Positions 6,447-13,450 of a stretch of DNA of 17,350 nt are shown one piece after another. A program made the translations under genes and the position numbers. Position 1 is the first letter of the stretch; the number at the start of each line of letters is the position of its first letter. Under the pieces are notes generated by a model that had not been told where the DNA came from, searched no databases, and was given only the letters and a program-made list of their open reading frames with translations. The stretch comes from Lachnospiraceae bacterium (GTDB taxonomy: Bacteria; Bacillota_A; Clostridia; Lachnospirales; Lachnospiraceae). Location of the stretch: the NCBI GenBank assembly GCA_024689605.1, contig JAILDD010000108.1:1-17350 (forward strand), in the 5' to 3' direction.

Positions 6447-7715
6447 ATGAAAAATGAAAAAAAAGAAAAAAAGAATGTAGCCATTCTGGTCCAACAGGGT
6501 GTAGGCGGCGGTGCACAGCGCATGGCTGCGAATCAGACTCTGGTATTTGATAAGGACTATAATGTATATTTCGTTCTGTTTGAAAACAGCGGGGACATAT
6601 ATGAGCATGGCGGCAGTCTTATAGATATGAATATGCCGCCCATAAAGACCGCGCCTGTTTATAAGCGTGTCATGAATACCGTCAACCGTACGGTCTATCT
6701 TGCAAAATTCAAGAAAGAAAAAAAGCTTGACGCCGTTATCAGTCATCTGGACGGAGCCAATCTGGTAAATGTGCTGTCGGGCAGGGGCGGCAATAAGTGC
6801 AGGATAATATGTGTCTATCATTCCATGCCCTCCGCAAATGAAAATCCGACTTTTATCCACAGGGCCTTCCATCAGTTCATAGGCCGGTTCAGTGACAGAT
6901 ATGTGATGGTTTCGAAGCTGGCGGCCATGGACATGATGAAAAATTTCGGCGTAAGGCGGAAGGATATATCCGCCATACATAATTTCTCAGACAATAAAAA
7001 GATAAACAGGCTTAAAGATAATGTACTGCCGGATGATGCACAGGATTTTATAAATGCCCACTCAAGGATTATCATTACTGTGGGACGGCTGACTCTTGTA
7101 AAGCGTCAGGAAAGGCTTATAAAGCTTTTGCAGAAGCTGAGGAACGAGGATGGTCTTGAGGATGCGGGACTGATGATCCTGGGAGACGGCCCTCAAAAGG
7201 AATTCCTGAAGGAAGTTACGGCTGACGGTAAGCTGGATGCCCATGTCTATATGCCGGGAAACGTGGATAATCCTTTTATGTATATTTCAAGGTCTGATGT
7301 TTTCGTACTATGCTCTGACTATGAGGGGCTGCCTATGGCACTTACTGAGGCTGTGGCCTGCGGCTGTCCTGTGGTGAGCTGCGATATGAAATCAGGGGCA
7401 AGAGAGATACTGGCTCCGGATACGGATGTTACTAAAGTGACAGAAGGAATCGAATATGCAAAATATGGCATACTTACAAGGCCCTTTGAGAATAAGGCCA
7501 ATGCCGATGAGACCTTCGGTGAGGCTAAAGAGGCGGACAAAGCTGAAATCCTGAAGGAAGACGAGGCTGCTTCATCTGCTCTTTATGAGGGCGTCAGACA
7601 GATGCTTACGGATGAAAGGCTTATATTGGCTTATAAAAAGAGCTGTCCAGAATGTGCGGAAATGTTTAGTGTGGATAATATAGTAAGGCGCTGGAAAATG
7701 CTCATGCAGCAGTGA
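6447..7715 (+). CDS. Glycosyltransferase, GT4 family (GT-B fold)
   Basis: A 422-residue retaining glycosyltransferase. ATG 6447 is chosen because GGAG lies six bases before it; a TTG at 6435 in frame has no such site. The start is lysine-rich and is followed by the strand and loop VAILVQQGVGGGAQR (acceptor side). The donor side has R214/K219 (GRLTLVKRQERL), LGDGP (about 245-249) and the EX7E pair E293/E301 in SDYEGLPMALTEAVACGCPVV. Residues about 350-376 form an acidic, alanine- and lysine-rich insertion (NKANADETFGEAKEADKAEI) before the final helix, making the protein longer than the first glycosyltransferase here. It is the first of a rightward run with the GT-C-like gene 82 bp on. It probably extends the same glycan as the other two; the sugar is unknown. 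Confidence 0.9.
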   Translation: MKNEKKEKKNVAILVQQGVGGGAQRMAANQTLVFDKDYNVYFVLFENSGDIYEHGGSLIDMNMPPIKTAPVYKRVMNTVNRTVYLAKFKKEKKLDAVISHLDGANLVNVLSGRGGNKCRIICVYHSMPSANENPTFIHRAFHQFIGRFSDRYVMVSKLAAMDMMKNFGVRRKDISAIHNFSDNKKINRLKDNVLPDDAQDFINAHSRIIITVGRLTLVKRQERLIKLLQKLRNEDGLEDAGLMILGDGPQKEFLKEVTADGKLDAHVYMPGNVDNPFMYISRSDVFVLCSDYEGLPMALTEAVACGCPVVSCDMKSGAREILAPDTDVTKVTEGIEYAKYGILTRPFENKANADETFGEAKEADKAEILKEDEAASSALYEGVRQMLTDERLILAYKKSCPECAEMFSVDNIVRRWKMLMQQ

Positions 7716-7722
7716 ATGGAAA

Positions 7723-7790
7723 TCGCTGTAAAATGAGCCGGAGGTGTATGTTACATAATATATATAACAGATAGCCGGCATTCGCTGTAA
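7723..7790 (+). repeat. Short direct repeat pair between glycosyltransferase and GT-C-like gene
   Basis: TCGCTGTAA occurs at 7723-7731 and again at 7782-7790, with AGCCGG also repeated within the interval. The repeats lie just after one gene and just before the next. With only nine matching bases they could be chance or a small duplication; no function is assigned. Confidence 0.3.
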
Positions 7791-7797
7791 GTTGGAT

Positions 7798-9171
7798 ATG
7801 ACAGATAAAATTAAAACATATTTAAAGGAAAATAAAAAAATGCTGATCCGGTGCATAGTATGCCTTATATTCTATGCATCCTTTTGTTTTATCTTCGGAC
7901 CGGTTCTCGGTGCTGATTCCAGGGGATACATAAATATGATAGCTGCCAGGGAGCCACTGTACCCTTTGATACTGGCTTTTTTTCGTCTGATTTTTCCTGG
8001 CAGCATTTATCTTAATGCTGTGGTATTGTTTCAGAATATTCTGCAGGCTTTTGCAGTGTGCTTCTGTGTGGAATTCTTTAAGAAACGCTTTCAGCTGAAC
8101 GAGGTGGTGACGGTGTTGATGTACCTTATCCATTTCGGTGTGGCAGTTATGTGCCAGTTTTTCTCAGAGCGCGCCGCAGTCTATTCCAATATGATAATGA
8201 CTGAAGGGATCACCATGTCTCTGTGGATCATCTTTATTACGCTGCTGATAAAAGCAGTTCTGGATGATTCAAAAATGGCATATGTTTTTGTAATGGTAGT
8301 GCTTACTCTTATGATGGCCGCCAGAAAGCAGATGGCTGTGGGCTATATTGTGACCATGGTAGCAGTGGTTCTCTGCCGCATCGGAAGGGATAACATAAAA
8401 AAATATCTGACAAGAGCAGTCCTGGTGGCTGCAGGTCTCGGACTGAGTGTTCTGCTCGTGTTTGGAATAATGGGCGTATATAATTTTGCACTCAGAGGTA
8501 AGTTTGCAAAGAACACCAGGGACATGAACCTGGTCCTTACCACCACGCTTTATGTAGCTGACAGGGGTGATGCGAAGCTTATTGACGATGATGCAGCAAA
8601 GGCGCTTTTTTCAGAGACTATGTCAATATTGGATAAAAACGGAAGCAATATCAGTTATGCAGGAAACGGTTGGGAATCACTTGCTGAGCATTATGAGTAT
8701 CACTATGACCTGATCACAATAGATACAACCAAAGACCTTTTTGAGGAATATGCAAGGAACGAGGGTTACAGTGACGAGATGGAAATTCAGGCAGAGGCAG
8801 ACAGACTTAGCGGTGTCATTGTGAGAAGCCTCGTTGTGGATAATCTGGGCAAGTATGTAAAGATTTATATTTCCTCTGTGTTTACTGGACTTGTTAATAC
8901 CGTTGCCCACAAGAGTACATTATTGAACATATATGCATTCGTAGTATACGTGACCGCGATAGTGATGATCGTGCTCTGTTACTTTAAAAAGGAACTGCGG
9001 GATACATCCGACACTGCACTGATGGTTTCAGGTGCCATACTTGTAAATGTCGGAGTCACGGCGGCGCTGATCTTCTGCCAGAGCAGGTATATGATCTATA
9101 ATATGGCTTTGTTTTATATGGTACTGTTGCTGATGTTTGTAAAAATGTTTTTTGGGAAAAGAAAAGACTGA
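7798..9171 (+). CDS. Multi-membrane protein resembling a GT-C glycosyltransferase
   Basis: A 457-residue protein with about 11-12 membrane segments: eight in the first 230 residues, a soluble loop at about 232-350, and three or four more to the end. An aspartate just after the first membrane helix (GADSRGYINM, D40), a following YP (REPLYPLIL) and a late SRYMIY match the layout of GT-C enzymes, which use lipid-linked sugars on the outer face of the membrane. A lipid-glycan polymerase or transporter remains possible. The start is uncertain: ATG 7798 has a poor ribosome-binding site; ATG 7840 has AAAGGA ten bases before it and would begin directly at the first membrane helix. I prefer 7798, since a basic cytoplasmic lead is usual. 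The WYL regulator gene begins 16 bp after its stop. Confidence 0.65.
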   Translation: MTDKIKTYLKENKKMLIRCIVCLIFYASFCFIFGPVLGADSRGYINMIAAREPLYPLILAFFRLIFPGSIYLNAVVLFQNILQAFAVCFCVEFFKKRFQLNEVVTVLMYLIHFGVAVMCQFFSERAAVYSNMIMTEGITMSLWIIFITLLIKAVLDDSKMAYVFVMVVLTLMMAARKQMAVGYIVTMVAVVLCRIGRDNIKKYLTRAVLVAAGLGLSVLLVFGIMGVYNFALRGKFAKNTRDMNLVLTTTLYVADRGDAKLIDDDAAKALFSETMSILDKNGSNISYAGNGWESLAEHYEYHYDLITIDTTKDLFEEYARNEGYSDEMEIQAEADRLSGVIVRSLVVDNLGKYVKIYISSVFTGLVNTVAHKSTLLNIYAFVVYVTAIVMIVLCYFKKELRDTSDTALMVSGAILVNVGVTAALIFCQSRYMIYNMALFYMVLLLMFVKMFFGKRKD

Positions 9172-9187
9172 ACCGGGGCTGTTTTGT

Positions 9188-10507
9188 ATGGAAAAAGCAA
9201 AGTGGGAAAAATTTATAGACCAGAACATAGATATTATGATCGTGAGTGTTCTGAAAACCTGTTCCGATAAGAACCACCCCAGGACAATTAATTTTATCAG
9301 GGAGGAACTGGGAAACCGCTTCTTTGTAGATTCGGATGAGAATGGTTTTGGATCCGGTATCAAAGAGGCACATATGAACAAGAGGATCAGAAGAAAACTT
9401 TCAGAACTCTGCGATCTGGGAAGGGTTTATGTCGGAGAAGATATCGATCCCATCACATGGCCTGAAGGTGTGCCGGAAGGATTGCCTCTGGATATATATC
9501 GGATACTTGGAGGTCGTGTTGTTCTTGCTGAATCTGATGAAGTGAAAGGGAAAAAAGAAGAGGGCGAAACTCACTCAAACTATTATTACTTCGAACCGAT
9601 ACTTTCGGAAAGCGATGTGCATTACATAAACTCAGCGGTGGAGAGCAATCACTATCTTTCGGAGGAAGAAAAGGAATATCTGGCTGCCAGGACGGCGGTG
9701 GCAGGAGGATACTGGGGAAAGAAAGGTGATAAGAAAACCCTGGATTTTTATGATATATGGACCAAAAAGCTTACGGATCTTCCGCAGCTTTCATACCTTG
9801 ATCTGCGGGAGAATGAAGAGGTTCCTGAACTGAGGCCGGAGGATACAAAAGGAAAATTACCCTCTGAGGGATCCACCATGCTTAAAAAAGTGATGATACT
9901 CAGATATGCCATAACAAATAAAAGGCAGGTTGAAGTGGTACAGGGAAATTACGTCCCCGGCGAAAGAGGAAAACTATGTTTTAAAGAAAGAGATGGCGGA
10001 AAAAAGATCAGATTAAATCCGTATGCTATGATTTCGCAGAAGGGGCAGCTGTACCTTATAGCAACCTGTGCGGGAGAGAAAAACACCAAGCACTATAGGG
10101 TAGACCGCATTATGGCTCTCCGGGTTCTTTCAAAAAAAGAAAAAAGAGAAGAAATCCCGGATGAGTTAAGGGATAATTATTTCAAAAAAAACAAGTTTCA
10201 GCCGGAGGATTATATTTCTGCTTATCCTATGATGAGGTATGCATCTAATGATAAGCGTATAAACTTTACCTTCCGCTGTCAGGCAGATGTGGTTTCTTTA
10301 GCAGTGGATAATTTTGGCAAGGTTATGAAAATCGAAGATGATGATTCGGAAGGATATGTAAAGATCACTGTTCGTGATAAGAGCTATATCAATGCCAGGC
10401 AGTTTTTGATCCAGAACTGCGATTTTGTGACTCCTCTGGAGCCCAAAGAACTGGTACAGGATGTTAAAGATACTCTGAAGGATGCTATAAAGCGCATAAG
10501 CCTTTAG
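9188..10507 (+). CDS. WYL-domain transcriptional regulator
   Basis: A 439-residue protein. Residues about 1-85 are a winged-helix-like DNA-binding segment. The middle is less conserved and contains an acidic, lysine-rich stretch (about 115-130). The WYL domain covers about 230-315: NPYAMISQKGQLYLIAT followed by the conserved RVDRI (304-308). The name-giving Trp is Leu here (LYL, 288-290). A C-terminal WCX-like domain (about 355-436) completes the usual order. WYL domains bind nucleic acid or small ligands and control DNA-damage, defence or metabolic genes. ATG 9188 is chosen over a TTG at 9152 that would overlap the previous gene; the ribosome-binding site (GGGG, 9175-9178) is weak, so translation may depend on coupling to the GT-C-like gene. 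Its target is not visible. Confidence 0.85.
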   Translation: MEKAKWEKFIDQNIDIMIVSVLKTCSDKNHPRTINFIREELGNRFFVDSDENGFGSGIKEAHMNKRIRRKLSELCDLGRVYVGEDIDPITWPEGVPEGLPLDIYRILGGRVVLAESDEVKGKKEEGETHSNYYYFEPILSESDVHYINSAVESNHYLSEEEKEYLAARTAVAGGYWGKKGDKKTLDFYDIWTKKLTDLPQLSYLDLRENEEVPELRPEDTKGKLPSEGSTMLKKVMILRYAITNKRQVEVVQGNYVPGERGKLCFKERDGGKKIRLNPYAMISQKGQLYLIATCAGEKNTKHYRVDRIMALRVLSKKEKREEIPDELRDNYFKKNKFQPEDYISAYPMMRYASNDKRINFTFRCQADVVSLAVDNFGKVMKIEDDDSEGYVKITVRDKSYINARQFLIQNCDFVTPLEPKELVQDVKDTLKDAIKRISL

Positions 10508-10588
10508 TCCGATATATGATATACATGGAGCTTATCTACCGGCCAATAGGTGAGGTTCGTGAATAAAATAGCGGACACAGGGACGTGG

Positions 10589-10657
10589 ATGAAACAGGAA
10601 AAAGGATATTCTTGTTTTGTCTGCGTCTTCTTATTTTACGGGGAAGGAACCTTTTAG
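10589..10657 (+). CDS. Possible 22-residue leader peptide
   Basis: An ATG at 10589 lies five bases after AGGGA and opens a 22-codon frame ending at TAG 10655-10657, 35 bases before the next gene. The peptide is basic at the start and then hydrophobic with two cysteines (YSCFVCVFLFYG). It lies inside the 185-bp gap before the calcium-loop protein gene. A frame this short may be chance; no function is claimed. The rest of the gap (10508-10588) shows nothing I can name. Confidence 0.2.
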   Translation: MKQEKGYSCFVCVFLFYGEGTF

Positions 10658-10692
10658 GGTGAGAGGTGGCTGCTTCATAAGGAGGTCATTAT

Positions 10693-11871
10693 ATGATCAT
10701 TAGTTCCGGTACCGTAAATATGGGATCGGCACGGAGCTTTTCCAGGGCCTCAAGCCAGGGGCGGAGCATGACCATTACAGGCACTTCCGGATCTGCCACT
10801 ATGTGGAACTATTCCGGCAGGTTTATATCCGGAAGAAGTGCCAGTGGAGTCAGCGGGGGAGCTGCATCCGATCCGTATGTACTTGCAAGTGTAACGGATC
10901 AGAAAGGAAAGGAGAGTTTTAAAAACAGGTTAAAGTCATTCGCAGACGGAACGGTAAGCGGCATGGATGAAATGTCTGCCGGAGATATGCTCTACAGCAG
11001 TCTCAAGACATCAGTTTCTAACAGATACCAGGCAGAGGATGAGGAGAAATCCTTGGAGCAGATAAGACACGAGAGCCTGCTGTATCTGCTGCAGAGGCTT
11101 CGTCAGATTCTTTTCGGCAGGGGCCATGAGGCAAAGTCAGGTGCAGAGGGATCTAAGTCTTACTCTTCAAATTATGGAAGCGACGGAAAAGTGCCCATAG
11201 CTTCTTACAGTGAGTATGCTTCCTACGAGGAGACTGAAAGGACAGACTTTTCTACTGTCGGCAAAGTCATAACGGCAGACGGCAGGGAGATTGATTTTAA
11301 CTTACAGTTAACCATGAGCAGAAGCTTCAGGGAAGAGTACATGAAGCAGACGGACATCTATGCAGACAATGCACTTAATGTAATGGATCCTCTTGTTATT
11401 AACCTGCGGGGAAACATTGCAAATGTATCCGATGAAAAGGTGTTCTTTGACCTTGATTCCGACGGGGAGCTTGACAGTATATCAAGGCTTAATTCCGACA
11501 GCGGATATCTGGCGCTGGATTTAAATGGTGACGGCATCATCAATGACGGAAGCGAGCTTTTCGGTACATCGTCAGGTGACGGATTTGCTGACCTTGCCGA
11601 ATATGATGAGGACGGCAACGGCTGGATAGACGAGGCGGACAGCATATACAGCAGACTGCGCATATGGGTGACGGAGGATGACGGCTCTCAGTCTCTGTAT
11701 ACTCTTAAGTCTGCGGATGTAGGTGCGATATGCCTTCAGAAACAGTCGACGGATTTCGCTCTTAAGTCATTGTATGACAACCATACCAATGGGCTCATTC
11801 GGGAGACGGGAGTGTTCCTTCATGAAGATGGAAGTGTTGGAACCATACAGCACCTTGATTTGGTGAGGTAG
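10693..11871 (+). CDS. Protein with EF-hand/RTX-like calcium-loop repeats
   Basis: A 392-residue protein with a perfect ribosome-binding site (AAGGAGGT, 10679-10686). Residues 1-60 are Ser/Gly-rich and have no signal peptide or membrane helix. About 115-143 is a charged helical segment, perhaps coiled coil. From about 232 comes a recognisable module: DPLVINL, then FFDLDSDGELD (loop at D253-D261), LALDLNGDGIINDGSELFG (loop from D276), DGFADLAEYDEDGNGWIDEAD (loop D305-D316), and LRIWVTEDDGSQ. This order matches the calcium-loop region seen in RTX/VCBS-type secreted proteins. Calcium binding is inferred from the D-x-[DN]-x-[DN]-G pattern. Whether it is secreted, and by what route, is not shown. 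It ends at a strong bidirectional terminator. The full protein family is unfamiliar to me. Confidence 0.75.
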   Translation: MIISSGTVNMGSARSFSRASSQGRSMTITGTSGSATMWNYSGRFISGRSASGVSGGAASDPYVLASVTDQKGKESFKNRLKSFADGTVSGMDEMSAGDMLYSSLKTSVSNRYQAEDEEKSLEQIRHESLLYLLQRLRQILFGRGHEAKSGAEGSKSYSSNYGSDGKVPIASYSEYASYEETERTDFSTVGKVITADGREIDFNLQLTMSRSFREEYMKQTDIYADNALNVMDPLVINLRGNIANVSDEKVFFDLDSDGELDSISRLNSDSGYLALDLNGDGIINDGSELFGTSSGDGFADLAEYDEDGNGWIDEADSIYSRLRIWVTEDDGSQSLYTLKSADVGAICLQKQSTDFALKSLYDNHTNGLIRETGVFLHEDGSVGTIQHLDLVR

Positions 11872-11896
11872 AATTACACTCTATTATATGCAATAT

Positions 11897-11935
11897 AAAA
11901 AAACGGGCAGGGACGAATCCCTGCCCGACTTTTTT
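11897..11935. terminator. Strong bidirectional terminator
   Basis: CGGGCAGGGA (11904-11913) and TCCCTGCCCG (11918-11927) form a perfect 10-bp, GC-rich stem with a CGAA loop. An A run (11897-11903) precedes it and a T run (11930-11935) follows, so it works on both strands. It separates the convergent calcium-loop protein and transporter genes. Confidence 0.95.
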
Positions 11936-11949
11936 GATCGCTTTAGTCT

Positions 11950-13152
11950 TTAGCTGTTTTTCTTCTTGTTAACCAGTACTGCACAGATCAGCAGTGCGAT
12001 GGCATACAGCACACCTGCAACAACAATGACTACATTATAATCACCGCCGCTGTGGTTCAGTATGATCTCTGACAGGTTATTGCCTGTGATGCCGGCTACT
12101 GCCCATGCAGACAGGGCGAGGCCGTGTATCTTTGAAATATTCTTCATTCCGAATCTTGAATCAAGCAGCGCGGGAAGTGTAGAGAAGCCGCCGCCGTAGC
12201 CTAAGTTTATGACCATGAGCATAAGTATTACCAGCAGGCCGAAGGGCAGGAACCTGGTAAGCAGCGTCATCAGTATGCATGAGATGAAAATGATGTTATA
12301 AACTATGGCTCTGTCTTTCATTTTGTCGGAAACGGTAGAGTATCCAATCCTTCCCAGTGCATTGCATAGTGCAGTTACTGAAGGAACAACGCTTACTATA
12401 AGCGGAAGTATTGACAGGGCCGCAAACCTGTCATTTAGGAGCTGCTTCTCATAAGGAATAAGCATGAGGCCGCAGTGGATATTGATATAGAAGATAAGCC
12501 ATATTCCCACGAAGGTTTTATCTTTGAACATTGACATGACATTGAATCCGTCGTCGGCTGCTTTATTTTCCACCCAGCCTTCAGGCTTTTTGAGAAGTAC
12601 ATGTCCAACATACATCATTACAAAATATGCGGCGCCGAGTATTAAGAACATAGGAGCTATGCCAAATCTGTTCTGAAGGAATTCCATGATGGGTGTAGCG
12701 ATAGCTTTTGCCAGTCCGAAGCCCATTATGGAGATGCCGGTAGCAAGCCCTTTGTTGTCCTTAAACCAGAGCATAAGCGTCTTTACGGGAGTAAGGTATC
12801 CTACGCCTAAGCCTATGCCCATGATACATCCGTAAAAGAGATATAAAAGGATCAGGGCAGGTATGCCTTTGCAGAACATTATGGTAAGTCCTGTGCCTAT
12901 CATGCCGGTGGTAAAGAAAATGGCTGACATCAGTGATGATACATGGATATTCAGTTCTACCAGTCTGCCGGCAAATGCGGCGGACATTCCAAGGAAAAAT
13001 ATCGCCAGGCTGAAAGCCCAGCCGACGGAGAAACCGTCCATTCCGATGGTCTGTGCAATTGACTCTTTAAAGGTGGAAAAGCAGTAAACTGTTCCTATGG
13101 AGCAGTGTATCAGCAGTGCCGGTATGGCAGCCCTCACCCACTTGTTGTTCAT
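11950..13152 (-). CDS. MFS transporter, OxlT/YhjX-like branch
   Basis: A 400-residue major facilitator with 12 predicted membrane helices and a central cytoplasmic loop (KKPEGWVENKAADDG). The opening NNKWVRAAIPALLIHCSIGTVYCFS and the LTPVKTLMLWFKDNKGLATGISIMGFG segment are typical of the oxalate/formate-antiporter family, whose members move small carboxylates such as oxalate, formate, pyruvate or lactate. The lysine expected in helix 11 of true OxlT is not seen (LSAWAVAGITGNNLSE), so oxalate is not assumed. The start is taken at ATG 13152, with GGTGA five bases before it; a GTG at 13161 would add three residues and also has a purine-rich site. It stands as a single gene, divergent from the FAD protein and convergent with the calcium-loop protein. 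Confidence 0.88.
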   Translation of the reverse strand: MNNKWVRAAIPALLIHCSIGTVYCFSTFKESIAQTIGMDGFSVGWAFSLAIFFLGMSAAFAGRLVELNIHVSSLMSAIFFTTGMIGTGLTIMFCKGIPALILLYLFYGCIMGIGLGVGYLTPVKTLMLWFKDNKGLATGISIMGFGLAKAIATPIMEFLQNRFGIAPMFLILGAAYFVMMYVGHVLLKKPEGWVENKAADDGFNVMSMFKDKTFVGIWLIFYINIHCGLMLIPYEKQLLNDRFAALSILPLIVSVVPSVTALCNALGRIGYSTVSDKMKDRAIVYNIIFISCILMTLLTRFLPFGLLVILMLMVINLGYGGGFSTLPALLDSRFGMKNISKIHGLALSAWAVAGITGNNLSEIILNHSGGDYNVVIVVAGVLYAIALLICAVLVNKKKNS

Positions 13153-13231
13153 GACGATCACCCTGTGTCCCTTTCATCAAAATGCTTTGAATCCCTAAGG
13201 ATAGTTACGGTTGCCCCCCTGCGACAGTATG

Positions 13232-13259
13232 ATTATATAGTGTATTGATAAAAATACAA
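13232..13259 (-). promoter_or_regulatory. Candidate promoter of the MFS transporter
   Basis: On the minus strand, TTGTAT (13254-13259) and TATAAT (13232-13237) are spaced 16 bases apart, 80 bases upstream of the transporter start. TTGACA occurs just upstream on the same strand (13260-13265) but is too far from the -10 box. The leader would be about 73 bases. Confidence 0.5.
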
Positions 13260-13303
13260 TGTCAAAAGGAAAATAAAAAAAGGAGGAAAGCGGTCTTTTT
13301 TTT

Positions 13304-13344
13304 GGTGATTATTGTCAATAAGGGGGATGAAAATTGGTGATAAT
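13304..13344 (+). repeat. Paired direct repeats in the transporter/FAD divergent region
   Basis: GGTGATTAT (13304-13312) and GGTGATAAT (13336-13344) differ at one base and start 32 bases apart, close to three helical turns, so both lie on the same DNA face. The 298 bp between the two genes holds no coding frame worth listing. It also has a short A/T stem (13275-13282 with 13295-13302) that lacks GC pairs. Confidence 0.3.
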
Positions 13345-13378
13345 AATGAAAAAACATAGCCCGGCCCTAAAACTGCAT

Positions 13379-13407
13379 AAGACAGTACCTTAAATTAGTG
13401 GTAAAAT
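13379..13407 (+). promoter_or_regulatory. Promoter of the FAD-protein gene
   Basis: AAGACA (13379-13384) and TAAAAT (13402-13407) are 17 bases apart, and the -10 box is extended by TGG (13399-13401). It lies 44 bases before the ATG at 13451. Confidence 0.55.
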
Positions 13408-13450
13408 ACAAATATATGTTGTCTTTGAGGATTTATACTCGGAGGGTTTT

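Noticed and set aside
6423..6980. 185-codon open frame on the minus strand over the third glycosyltransferase
   Set aside because: It lies opposite a clear GT4 enzyme, has low-complexity ends and no recognisable domain.
11950..13152. Specific call as oxalate/formate antiporter
   Set aside because: The helix-11 lysine characteristic of OxlT is not seen and no oxalate-degrading gene is nearby.
13275..13303. A-run / T-run stem with AGGAGG in the transporter/FAD gap
   Set aside because: The stem is only A-T pairs plus one G-C, so it is a weak terminator; the AGGAGG is too far from any start codon, and the only frame after it is 11 codons.
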